From contig CAWIWV010000001.1 of assembly GCA_963839925.1 (NCBI GenBank), forward strand, positions 2,170,001 to 2,234,000: 64,000 nucleotides of DNA, in the 5' to 3' direction. This document shows, in pieces, positions 1 to 7,498 of the stretch (its first letter is position 1; each line of letters opens with the position of its first letter). Made by a program: the position numbers and the translations under genes. This DNA is from Bog-756 sp963839925. GTDB lineage: Bacteria > Actinomycetota > Acidimicrobiia > Acidimicrobiales > RAAP-2. Below the pieces are notes generated by a model. It was not told the origin of the DNA and searched no databases. It was given only the letters and a program-made list of their open reading frames with translations.

Positions 1-2
1 GA

Positions 3-215
3 GTGATCAGCGACCGGCCCGACGACGGGTTCGCCGACGACTCGGTGATGGATACGCTTCGGCCCGACGGCACGGCAGACCCTTGGGCCGCTCTCCGGCT
101 GATGGTGACCAAACCAGGGCGGATTCCCGGGCTCGTGCGACTGGGCCGAGACAGCTCGGCGGCGGCGGCGAAGGCGGCAAAGACCACGTTCAGGGCATTG
201 CAGGGGCTCGCCTGA
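3..215 (+). CDS. 3' end of an unrecognised gene (partial at left edge)
   Basis: The frame is open to the left edge of the window and ends in TGA at 213-215, so this is probably the C-terminus of a longer protein rather than a complete 70-residue one. A GTG at position 3 happens to sit at the border. The visible stretch is acidic at first (GADDS-like run near residues 10-15), then basic, and ends in an Ala/Lys-rich helix. I see no family motif and assign no function. It converges on the SGNH lipoprotein gene that ends at 240, with 24 bases between the two stops. Confidence 0.4.
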   Translation: MISDRPDDGFADDSVMDTLRPDGTADPWAALRLMVTKPGRIPGLVRLGRDSSAAAAKAAKTTFRALQGLA

Positions 216-239
216 CGATCTTCGTCTGACGAAGTCCGG

Positions 240-1037
240 TCAGACCTTTGCAGCGACCAAGCCGGCAAGCGCGGTCGCGCCAGGTCCGTCGATCGGCAGG
301 TGGGTGCCGTCCGAGTACAGCCATCCCGGGTTCTGGTCCGCAAGGCCGTTCCAATCGGCCAACACGGCGTCGGGGTAGTGCGCCACCCCTGCGGCAAGCA
401 CCGCGTTGTTCGGATCCTGCCACGGTCGGTCGACATGGACACTCACGAAGACCACCCGCGAGGCTCCCGAAAGGATGTTCATCATGTCGGCGAAGTCCGC
501 GCTCGAGATGGGTCCGTTGGTGGAGAGACCGACCACGACGACCGCGCCCAGCTGTCCCTCGGACTTGAGCTGTTGCAGTTCGGCCTCGCCTGTCGACCAC
601 TGCTCGCCCACCACCGCTTGCACGTTGATGCCGGGGATCGCCTGTTGCAACACGCCCTCGTAGTCGATCATCACCGAGTCGCCGACCGCGGTGACCTGAC
701 CCTCGTCGAAACCAGCTCCGGGGGCCGGAAGGGGCGGCGAGGTGATCGGACCGTGGCTGGCGAGGGTCGAGGTCGGTGGAGACGACCCGGCAAGGGTGGT
801 TGTCGGAGTGGTGCTCGGGGTGGTCGTCGGCGGAACCGTCGAAGTGGAGGTGGTCGTCGGGGGAACCTGGGTCAGTGACGGGGTCACGTTCAGAGGCACG
901 ATCAGCCTGGTGCTTCCGACGTCCTGTGGCGCGCCGTTGCGACCCGGCGATCCCGACGCGACCTGGCTGCACCCCGAAGCGACGGTCGCCATCGAACCGA
1001 CCGCTACCAGAGCCACCAGGGCGGAGCGGATGTTCAT
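240..1037 (-). CDS. Secreted lipoprotein with SGNH-hydrolase-like domain
   Basis: Predicted 265-residue surface lipoprotein. A basic N-terminus and hydrophobic stretch lead to a lipobox ending ASGC with Cys23 as the lipidated residue. A Thr/Ser/Pro-rich linker (about residues 50-90) follows, then a C-terminal domain with GDSVM (catalytic-Ser block of SGNH esterases) and DGTHLP near the end (Asp and His block). Family knowledge: such domains act as esterases or O-acetyltransferases on envelope glycans, and the same domain is fused to membrane acyltransferases elsewhere in this window. I chose ATG 1037 over GTG 1046 because it gives a compact signal peptide with a GGAG about nine bases upstream. 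The substrate is unknown. Confidence 0.7.
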   Translation of the reverse strand: MNIRSALVALVAVGSMATVASGCSQVASGSPGRNGAPQDVGSTRLIVPLNVTPSLTQVPPTTTSTSTVPPTTTPSTTPTTTLAGSSPPTSTLASHGPITSPPLPAPGAGFDEGQVTAVGDSVMIDYEGVLQQAIPGINVQAVVGEQWSTGEAELQQLKSEGQLGAVVVVGLSTNGPISSADFADMMNILSGASRVVFVSVHVDRPWQDPNNAVLAAGVAHYPDAVLADWNGLADQNPGWLYSDGTHLPIDGPGATALAGLVAAKV

Positions 1038-1138
1038 GCCGGCCACTCCGACAAGTTACCGGCGAGTTCGAGGGTGTCTGGGTCGGGAATAATCTGAGCA
1101 CTTCGAGCCTCGACGGATGTCGACCGAAAGGAGTCAGG

Positions 1139-1381
1139 GTGGAAGACGACGAGATCATCACCCGGATCGGAAACCTGGCCGACGAGGAGCGGCGTCTCGA
1201 AGAGATGCACGTCGGCGATGGCATCTCGCCCGAAGAGCAGGCGAGACTGCGAACCATCGAGGTCACCCTCGATCAACTCTGGGACCTTCTCCGCCAACGA
1301 AGGGCTCTCCGCAGTGCGGGCCGTGATCCGGAAGAAGCTGAGACCCGTCCCGAAGGAACCGTCGAGGGGTACCGCCAGTAG
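1139..1381 (+). CDS. DUF2630 family protein
   Basis: Small 80-residue acidic and helical protein. It shows the run typical of DUF2630: an N-terminal DDEIITRIGNLADEE helix, a central LDQLWDLLRQRRA segment, a GxDPEEA turn, and the C-terminal end VEGYRQ. GTG 1139 is the likely start because a strong Shine-Dalgarno (AAAGGAG, about 1127-1133) lies just before it and the protein then matches the family's usual length. It is transcribed divergently from the SGNH lipoprotein. The family is widespread in actinobacteria and has no established function. Confidence 0.8.
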   Translation: MEDDEIITRIGNLADEERRLEEMHVGDGISPEEQARLRTIEVTLDQLWDLLRQRRALRSAGRDPEEAETRPEGTVEGYRQ

Positions 1382-1406
1382 GTCGCTCTGCCTGAGGGCA
1401 GGCCGG

Positions 1407-2207
1407 TCAAGTGGTCGGGCAGCTCGTCCCGAACCCGGCCAGCACGTTGGCGGGCACCACTTGGTTGCTCGCGGCCCCTGGCGGGCAGCCAACTGCCGCG
1501 CTCCCGAACCCGATCACACTCCATGACCCACCCGTGCTGTGGGCGAATCCGTACCCGCCCTGCACCGTGTTCTCGTGACCCGCGGCCGGACCGATCCGGA
1601 AGTAGACGTAGGTGGGATCGACCGTTGACAGTGACGACGAGACGAGCACCCAGGTGCCGGCGGCGGGACCGTTGGCGGCCTCGTAGGAGTTGATCGCGCT
1701 GGTCGCAGCCGCTGGGACGGTGGATCCGGACCCGGTCGTCGTCGTGGTCGAGCCTGAAGTCGTCGAGGAGGTGGTCGTTGTCGACGACGTGGTGCACACC
1801 TTGGTTCCAGTCGCAACGTCGACGGCGAGTTTGGCCGCCGTCTTGGGGCCGTCGACACCATCAACCGCCAACTTGGCCGACATCTGGAAGTCCTTCACTG
1901 CGTTGGTGGTGAGCGTCCCCAGTACTCCGTCGATCGGACCGGTGTAGCACCCCACCTTTGCGAGGCCCGTTTGCAGCGCCTTGACCGCCGTCGTGGACAT
2001 GCTCTTTGCGGTCGTGGAGGTGCTCGCGGCGGTCGTGGAGGTGGTCGACGTGGTCGAACTGCTCGAACACGCAGCGAGAAGCGACCCCACGGTGATCAGT
2101 GCGGCGAAGCCGAGAATCCCTGTCGTGGTCGATCGACGGACCGGACGCCCCACCGGTTTGGAACCCTCATGGTTGTGGTTCTTGACCGTCACGCCATCGA
2201 GTGTCAT
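1407..2207 (-). CDS. Peptidoglycan-binding-domain lipoprotein with Thr/Ser linkers
   Basis: Predicted 266-residue lipoprotein. Residues 1-46 form a long signal peptide with a twin-Arg (residues 24-25) and a lipobox LLAAC placing the lipidated Cys at 47. Residues 48-70 are a Ser/Thr-rich linker. About residues 72-118 match the PG_binding_1 fold (VKALQTGLAKVGCYTGPIDG and a following AVKDFQ), which anchors proteins to peptidoglycan. A second Ser/Thr-rich linker leads to a C-terminal domain (about 165-266) with four Cys-containing or Gly-rich segments that I do not recognise. The start is well supported by GGAGG about 10 bases upstream of ATG 2207. The linker DNA is strongly repetitive (about 1737-1790 and 1984-2067). 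Confidence 0.75.
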   Translation of the reverse strand: MTLDGVTVKNHNHEGSKPVGRPVRRSTTTGILGFAALITVGSLLAACSSSSTTSTTSTTAASTSTTAKSMSTTAVKALQTGLAKVGCYTGPIDGVLGTLTTNAVKDFQMSAKLAVDGVDGPKTAAKLAVDVATGTKVCTTSSTTTTSSTTSGSTTTTTGSGSTVPAAATSAINSYEAANGPAAGTWVLVSSSLSTVDPTYVYFRIGPAAGHENTVQGGYGFAHSTGGSWSVIGFGSAAVGCPPGAASNQVVPANVLAGFGTSCPTT

Positions 2208-2330
2208 GTTCGTCCTCCTCCGCCCGGGTCGCTTGCCGGATGGTACCTCAGCGTGTCGAGGTCACCTTGGATTTCGACGACGGCGTGCCCCGCGAAGCCA
2301 GTGTCGAACTCGGGAAAAACGCCACCCGGG

Positions 2331-3251
2331 TCACTCGGTGATCTGGCGACGCAACCAGCGCTCGATGTCGGCACGGGTCTGCCGCACGATCGGAGCATCC
2401 TGTGCCAGTTGGTAGCCGTGGCAGAGCCCCGGATACACGTGCAGCTCGGTCGGTATGCCGGCCTCGTTGAGACGAAGCGCGTACATGATGTCCTCGTCAC
2501 GGAATCCGTCGACCGTGCCGACGGAGACGAATGCGGGCGGCAGTCCTGACAGATCCTCTGCACGAGCCGGCGCGGCCGTTGCTGGGATGTCGTCCCGCCC
2601 ATAGAGCTCGCCAAGGTACGACCGCCACCCGAACTCGTTGGAGCGGCGGGTCCAGACCGGCAATCCCTCCATCTGGCTGGACGCTGTCGACTGACGGTCA
2701 TCGAGCATCGGACAATCGAGCAGCTGAAAGAGGAGCGGTAGCTCGCCTCGATCGCGGGCAAGCAACGCAAGGGCCGCAGCCAACCCGCCACCGGCACTCA
2801 CACCTGCAACCCCGATGCGCTCCCGGTCGATACCGAGCTCGTCGGCATTCTCGAAGCACCATGCCAGACCGCGGTAGCAATCCTCCAACGGAATCGGATA
2901 GGGGTGCTCCGGCGCGAGCCGATATTCGACCGACACCCCGACAATCCCGAGGGATGGGCAGAGCGTTGTGAAGAGTGCATTGTCGAGCTCTCGCGAGCCG
3001 ATCACGTATCCCCCACCATGGATCGAGTAGACGCAGGGAGCGGCACCCGAGTCGGATGCATCCTTGGATCGAAACACCCGGACGATCAGCTCGGGATCCC
3101 CAGGGATCGAGATGTCGGACCAGTCGATCGAGTCAGGGATCGGCTGCGAGAACTCGACACGCAGTCCGCTGAGCTTCTCGGACGTGAGGTCCCCGATATC
3201 GAGCAGCGATACCGCTTCGGCGATCGTCGGGTCGAGTCTTTGCAACGTCAT
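2331..3251 (-). CDS. Alpha/beta hydrolase fold-3 (HSL/type IV family) esterase
   Basis: 306-residue cytosolic esterase or lipase. It has the oxyanion-hole motif HGGGY at residues 78-82 and the nucleophile elbow GVSAGGG with Ser152, the pairing that defines the hormone-sensitive-lipase family. A YPGLCHGYQ segment near residue 283 should carry the catalytic His, and VGTVDGFRDED near residue 255 the Asp. Length is normal for the family, and a GGAGCGA lies upstream of ATG 3251. The gene sits alone just downstream of tRNA-Val. Substrates are probably short-chain acyl esters, but specificity cannot be read from the sequence. Confidence 0.85.
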   Translation of the reverse strand: MTLQRLDPTIAEAVSLLDIGDLTSEKLSGLRVEFSQPIPDSIDWSDISIPGDPELIVRVFRSKDASDSGAAPCVYSIHGGGYVIGSRELDNALFTTLCPSLGIVGVSVEYRLAPEHPYPIPLEDCYRGLAWCFENADELGIDRERIGVAGVSAGGGLAAALALLARDRGELPLLFQLLDCPMLDDRQSTASSQMEGLPVWTRRSNEFGWRSYLGELYGRDDIPATAAPARAEDLSGLPPAFVSVGTVDGFRDEDIMYALRLNEAGIPTELHVYPGLCHGYQLAQDAPIVRQTRADIERWLRRQITE

Positions 3252-3286
3252 GTGTCGCTCCTTCGCCTGGTTGTCTCATACACCAG

Positions 3287-3360
3287 TGGGCGCTGTCGGA
3301 CTCGAACCGACGACCTGCTGGTTGTAAGCCAGCTGCTCTGACCAACTGAGCTAAACGCCC
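3287..3360 (-). tRNA. tRNA-Val (anticodon UAC)
   Basis: A full cloverleaf can be drawn on the minus strand. The acceptor stem GGGCGTT pairs with AGCGCCC, followed by discriminator A. The D-loop is of the AGCTCAGTTGG type, the anticodon stem GCTGG pairs with CCAGC around the loop CTTACAA (anticodon TAC), and the T-arm contains GGTTCGAGTCC. The 3' CCA is not encoded. Confidence 0.95.
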
Positions 3361-3403
3361 GCAGAGGAATGCAATTGAGCCGGACCAGGGTAGCAACCCG
3401 GCC

Positions 3404-4144
3404 TCAGACGAGGATCTGACCGCGCAGCTCTTCCAACAACGGTTCGGTCGATGCGGCGACCGGCGTCCGGCGTTCGGCGTGATCGAGGGTGACCAGGTCC
3501 CGTCCTTGTGTGTCGGCGATCACTGCCCCTGACTCCTTGCAGATCAACAGTCCTCCGAGGTAGTCCCAGCTGCCGAGCTGCGATCCACCCACCGTCGCAT
3601 AGCCGTCGAGCACGCCCTCGGCGACCGCGCAGAGGTCGAGTGCGGCCGCACCCAGGCTTCGATACTGGGACCATCCGAGGTACCGGGGTGGATAGCCGGA
3701 GAAGGCGACGATGGCTTGGTCCAAGGTGTCGCAACCGGTTGGTCGGATCGGCTCGCCGTCCTTGCGGGCTCCACCACCCCGTGCCGCTTCGAAGCGGATC
3801 CCCGACGCTTGATTGACCACCACTGCCGCCCGGGGACCGTCCGCATCCACCGCACAGAGGCTGGTTGCAAACCAGGGAACCCCTCGCGCTGCATTGGTCG
3901 ACCCGTCGACAGGATCGACCACCACCACGACCGGCCGGTCCAACCCGTGACCACCCGACTCTTCGGAGAGCACCCCGAGGCCCGCCCGATCGAGCACGCT
4001 GAGCGCCGCCTCGTCCGCAACCAGATCGGACCGGTACTGCCAGTCTCGAGTCCCCGCCAAGCCCCAGTCGCCCAAACCGTCGAGCGCGACCGCGACCGCC
4101 GACGCGGTCGCGTGGAGTACCTCCAGCAACGACTGGTCGTCCAT
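3404..4144 (-). CDS. Inositol monophosphatase family protein
   Basis: 246-residue metal-dependent phosphatase of the IMPase/FBPase/CysQ superfamily. Visible metal-binding blocks are the SEES motif (residues 60-63), DPVDGST (77-83) and a C-terminal WDYLGG segment that supplies the last Asp ligand. The family hydrolyses phosphomonoesters such as inositol phosphate, fructose bisphosphate or PAP; the substrate here is not determined. I chose ATG 4144, since upstream extension would run antisense through the divergent gene that starts 48 bases away. Length is slightly short for the family but complete. Confidence 0.85.
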   Translation of the reverse strand: MDDQSLLEVLHATASAVAVALDGLGDWGLAGTRDWQYRSDLVADEAALSVLDRAGLGVLSEESGGHGLDRPVVVVVDPVDGSTNAARGVPWFATSLCAVDADGPRAAVVVNQASGIRFEAARGGGARKDGEPIRPTGCDTLDQAIVAFSGYPPRYLGWSQYRSLGAAALDLCAVAEGVLDGYATVGGSQLGSWDYLGGLLICKESGAVIADTQGRDLVTLDHAERRTPVAASTEPLLEELRGQILV

Positions 4145-4192
4145 GGGCTGACGATACCGGAGTCGCCGGAGGGCCGGTAGGCTGGGCTGCCT

Positions 4193-4750
4193 GTGGCAGT
4201 CATCGATGTGGCCGGGTACGTGGCCGACCTCAAGGATCATTCCGTTGACCATGGCTTCCACGTGCACGACGAACGACATTTCGTCGAGACCTACTCGCTC
4301 CGGCAGGTCTGGGAGGTGGAGCTCCATCCCGAGGATGGATGTGGCGGCCCGCTCGACCTGCACTTGGCGCTCGAAGTCGATCCGAGGACCCTGCTGTCGT
4401 TCGAAGACGCGGTCTTCGGCCTCCCCGAAGACCAAGAGCCACCCGACGAGTTCCACTTCCCGCTGACCTTCACCTGGGCACTCCCGCCGCTGCCCCACGG
4501 GCCGGACCTGCTCCGCCTCGCGATCGACCTGGCCGGGGTCGGCGGTATCGAGCTTCCCCTCGAGGTGTCCGCCATCGACTCCTACGCCTCGGCTACCGAT
4601 GCCGCCGAGCGCCGGCTCACCATCGTGGCTCGCTCCCCCGTCTCCCTCACCAGGATCCTGGCCGGCGAGGAGATGATGTGTGGCGTGTTCGATCGCTGCC
4701 TTGCAGTCAGTCGCTACCTGCTCGACTCTGCCGGCAGCTGGATGGGGTGA
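4193..4750 (+). CDS. Hypothetical protein
   Basis: 185-residue protein with no family I recognise. It has no signal peptide or membrane segment and is acidic, with many Pro/Leu/Asp residues in the middle (SFEDAVFGLPED, FPLTFTWALPPLPHGPDL) suggesting a beta-rich fold, and a more helical C-terminus. It starts with GTG 4193, divergent from the IMPase-like gene. Its TGA overlaps the GTG of the following lipoprotein gene (GTGA), which indicates co-translation with it. Confidence 0.55.
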   Translation: MAVIDVAGYVADLKDHSVDHGFHVHDERHFVETYSLRQVWEVELHPEDGCGGPLDLHLALEVDPRTLLSFEDAVFGLPEDQEPPDEFHFPLTFTWALPPLPHGPDLLRLAIDLAGVGGIELPLEVSAIDSYASATDAAERRLTIVARSPVSLTRILAGEEMMCGVFDRCLAVSRYLLDSAGSWMG

Positions 4751-5196
4751 CCTCCCTCCTCGCTCGCTGGACACTGAAGCACACTGCCGCCGCACTCGTC
4801 GTCGGGATCGGAATCTCGCTGAGTGCCTGTGGGAACTCGGGGACCGACCTCGCCCAACAGGCCTGTACCCACATCAACCGGTCCATCACCTTCCTGAAGC
4901 AATCGGAAGGTCACACCGATCCTCAGGAAGCAGCGAAGCTCAAGTTGGAGGCCTACAACCAGCTCCGGGACGCCCTACCCATCACCGCCGAAGCCGCCTA
5001 CGACGACGGGCAGTGGCAAGCCCTGATGACCACCGTGTCCGAGAGCAACCGAGTTCCCGAATCCATGCTGGTGAGCGCTCTCCGGCAACAGTGCGCTGCA
5101 GCGGACACCACCGTCTTCGGGCAGCAGGGTGCACCCCCGCCGGATTCGCTCCCACCCGTGTCGTCCGGGACTTCAACGACAAGTTCCTCGCCCTGA
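4747..5196 (+). CDS. Small predicted lipoprotein
   Basis: 149-residue predicted lipoprotein. A basic N-terminus and a hydrophobic stretch end in a lipobox SLSAC, and the mature part is Gln/Glu-rich and helical with three further Cys. The C-terminal 25 residues are a Pro/Ser/Thr-rich tail. GTG 4747 overlaps the stop of the upstream hypothetical gene in a GTGA, so the two are probably translated together. No domain recognised. It converges on the acyltransferase gene ending at 5219. Confidence 0.6.
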   Translation: MTSLLARWTLKHTAAALVVGIGISLSACGNSGTDLAQQACTHINRSITFLKQSEGHTDPQEAAKLKLEAYNQLRDALPITAEAAYDDGQWQALMTTVSESNRVPESMLVSALRQQCAAADTTVFGQQGAPPPDSLPPVSSGTSTTSSSP

Positions 5197-5218
5197 ACGA
5201 CGCCCGACCGGCTCGGCC

Positions 5219-7498
5219 TCAGAGCCCTCGCACTTCGGTCTGAGAGGTGCCCGACACCGGCCGCAGGGGTGACCTCGACACTCCGCCGTCGATCAGCTGT
5301 CCTCCCCCCATCTGGAGGCGACCGATCCGAATCACGTCGGGAAGCACCCGCTCGTCGAGCCACTGACCGGCCGCCGCGGTGGGGACGATATGGATCCCGT
5401 CACCGTCACGGATCTGGACGCCGTCGAACGAGGAAGTGAACGTGCCGCCCGGGCACAGCTGTGCGCCGAAGTCGTCCAGCTGCACGGTGGCCGGATGCCG
5501 CGCCGCCACCTTTCGGACAATGGCGTTGTACTCGGCTAGTCGGGTCGCCGAGTCTTCCGGCCAGGGCTGCCCGTTCGGTTGCTCACCACTGTCAAAACAC
5601 GGTGAGGTCATCAGCACCATCAGCGCCCCGCCCGAGGTCCCGACCCGCACCGCCTGTTCGAGGGACGCCTCGAGGTCGCGGTCGAAAGCGGGCTCGCCGA
5701 TGTGCATCCACCGACCGTCCAGCTGTCGATCCGACACCTCCCACCGTCCGGCGAGCAGAACGACGACGTTCGGTCGGAACTGGTGGAGGTCACCCTCCCA
5801 CTGTGCGGGCCACTGTCCGGACGGTGGTGTCGAGGAGTTGCACGCCGGCGCCATCGGACCCGGAACCCCGTGCGCCATGTACTGGGATCCGCGCAGCACC
5901 CCGCAGCCGATGATGGCGCTGTTGTCGATGTCGACGTCGTATGCGTCCTGCGGTTGGCTGGCCAACATGGCGAACCCGAGACGCCAGGCGACCGAATCGC
6001 CGAAGATGGCGACCCGGACCGGCGGACCTGCGGCGTCGGCACCGAGCGTGTGCGGGCTCTGTGTCGGACCGACCGCGCCGGCGGCTCCTGCGGTCGATGG
6101 AAGGGTGGCGGCGACGGTGACCGCGACCACCCCGAGGCATGCCGTGCTGGTGGCGAGCCACGCCCTCCATTCGGTGAGCGAACGCATCCTCCCTCGACGG
6201 ATCGGCTCCTCGACCAGATAGAAGGAGGCGCTCGCCACGACAAGGGTGGCGCCGAATCGGAGCGCCAGGAGCGGGTAGCCGTAGAGGTGGGACCGTTCGC
6301 TGTCGAAGAGGAAGAAGATGGGGAGCTGCCAGAGATAGAGCCCGTAGGAGATCTTGCCCACATAACGAAACACCGGATTGCCGAGCGCCACTGCAAGCGA
6401 ACCGGTTTGCGCGGTGACCGAGCAGAAGATCATCGTTGCGGCGCCGAGGGCGACCAACAGGTACCCGCCCCTGAACAGGAAAGCGCTCGGGGCGCTCACC
6501 TGGCTCCAAAGAAATACTGCGCCGAGCACTGCCGACCACCCCAGGACCTGGAGAGCGAACCGACCGCGGGGCGACGCGATCTCCCACGCATCGATCCTCT
6601 GCAGACTGCGTCCGCGCCGCCGATGGAGATCGCGCCGAGGACCGGGAGGGATGGCCCCCGCCAGGCCGGTCGACGGATGGGCCCGACCGGACCGACCGGG
6701 TACGAGTGCGTTGGGCGACACGGTCCGTTCGACTCGTCGATGCTGCGCCCAGATCGCCATGCCGACGGCGAGGGCAGCACCGACCAGGACATCCTGACAC
6801 CGGGTGTCGGTCCCCTCGTAGACCCTCATCACCGAGCTCGGACCCGTATAGAGCAGACGCATGTCGACGGCAGACGCAATTGCACCGAGTATCGCAGTGG
6901 CAAGGAGCGGCCAGAGTCGCCTCGACGGTCGGAGACGCCGACCCAGGTGGAGCATCGCGAGGACGACCAGTGGCCACACGATGTAGAACTGCTCTTCGAT
7001 CGAGAGCGACCACATATGCGCCAGAGGCGACGGTTGCGCGGTCAATGCGAAGTAGTTGCCACCGCCGACGATGAAGTGCCAGTTGGAGATGTAGAAGAGG
7101 GTCGACAGTGAGTCGAGCCGGAGGTCGGCGAACTGGCCGGGCGTCGCGAAGATCTTGGTGAAGAGTGCGACCCCGAGGAGCATCACCAACAGCGCGGGCA
7201 ACAGGCGGCGGGCACGACGCGCCCAGAACTGCCCCAACAGGATGGTGAACCGCTTTGCCCACTCCCCGAGCAGCAACGAGGTGATCAGGAAGCCCGACAG
7301 AACGAAGAAGACGTCGATGGTCAGAAAGCCGCCTCGCATGAACGGCGCTCCCCCGTGGTACAGCATGACTCCGATCACAGCTATCGCACGCAGTCCGTCG
7401 AGCGCGGGCACGAACCCGAAGGTGATGGTTCGACCGCGGACGACAGGCCTCCGGTGAGCCGGCAGTGTCGGGCGGACCGAGTGTGCTCCGCGGTTCAT
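5219..7498 (-). CDS. Membrane acyltransferase 3 fused to SGNH domain (OatA-like), copy 1
   Basis: 759-residue membrane enzyme. Residues about 28-470 are an Acyl_transf_3 domain with roughly ten transmembrane helices and the family blocks LDGLRAIAVIGVMLYH, FFVLSGFLIT and FWARRARRLLPAL. The C-terminal third (about 500-750) is an extracytoplasmic SGNH-like domain with FGDSVAWRL (Ser block) and DGDGIHIVP (Asp/His block). Known relatives move acyl groups across the membrane onto surface glycans or peptidoglycan; the target here is unknown. ATG 7498 overlaps the stop of copy 2 in an ATGA, so the two paralogues are one translationally coupled unit. Confidence 0.88.
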   Translation of the reverse strand: MNRGAHSVRPTLPAHRRPVVRGRTITFGFVPALDGLRAIAVIGVMLYHGGAPFMRGGFLTIDVFFVLSGFLITSLLLGEWAKRFTILLGQFWARRARRLLPALLVMLLGVALFTKIFATPGQFADLRLDSLSTLFYISNWHFIVGGGNYFALTAQPSPLAHMWSLSIEEQFYIVWPLVVLAMLHLGRRLRPSRRLWPLLATAILGAIASAVDMRLLYTGPSSVMRVYEGTDTRCQDVLVGAALAVGMAIWAQHRRVERTVSPNALVPGRSGRAHPSTGLAGAIPPGPRRDLHRRRGRSLQRIDAWEIASPRGRFALQVLGWSAVLGAVFLWSQVSAPSAFLFRGGYLLVALGAATMIFCSVTAQTGSLAVALGNPVFRYVGKISYGLYLWQLPIFFLFDSERSHLYGYPLLALRFGATLVVASASFYLVEEPIRRGRMRSLTEWRAWLATSTACLGVVAVTVAATLPSTAGAAGAVGPTQSPHTLGADAAGPPVRVAIFGDSVAWRLGFAMLASQPQDAYDVDIDNSAIIGCGVLRGSQYMAHGVPGPMAPACNSSTPPSGQWPAQWEGDLHQFRPNVVVLLAGRWEVSDRQLDGRWMHIGEPAFDRDLEASLEQAVRVGTSGGALMVLMTSPCFDSGEQPNGQPWPEDSATRLAEYNAIVRKVAARHPATVQLDDFGAQLCPGGTFTSSFDGVQIRDGDGIHIVPTAAAGQWLDERVLPDVIRIGRLQMGGGQLIDGGVSRSPLRPVSGTSQTEVRGL

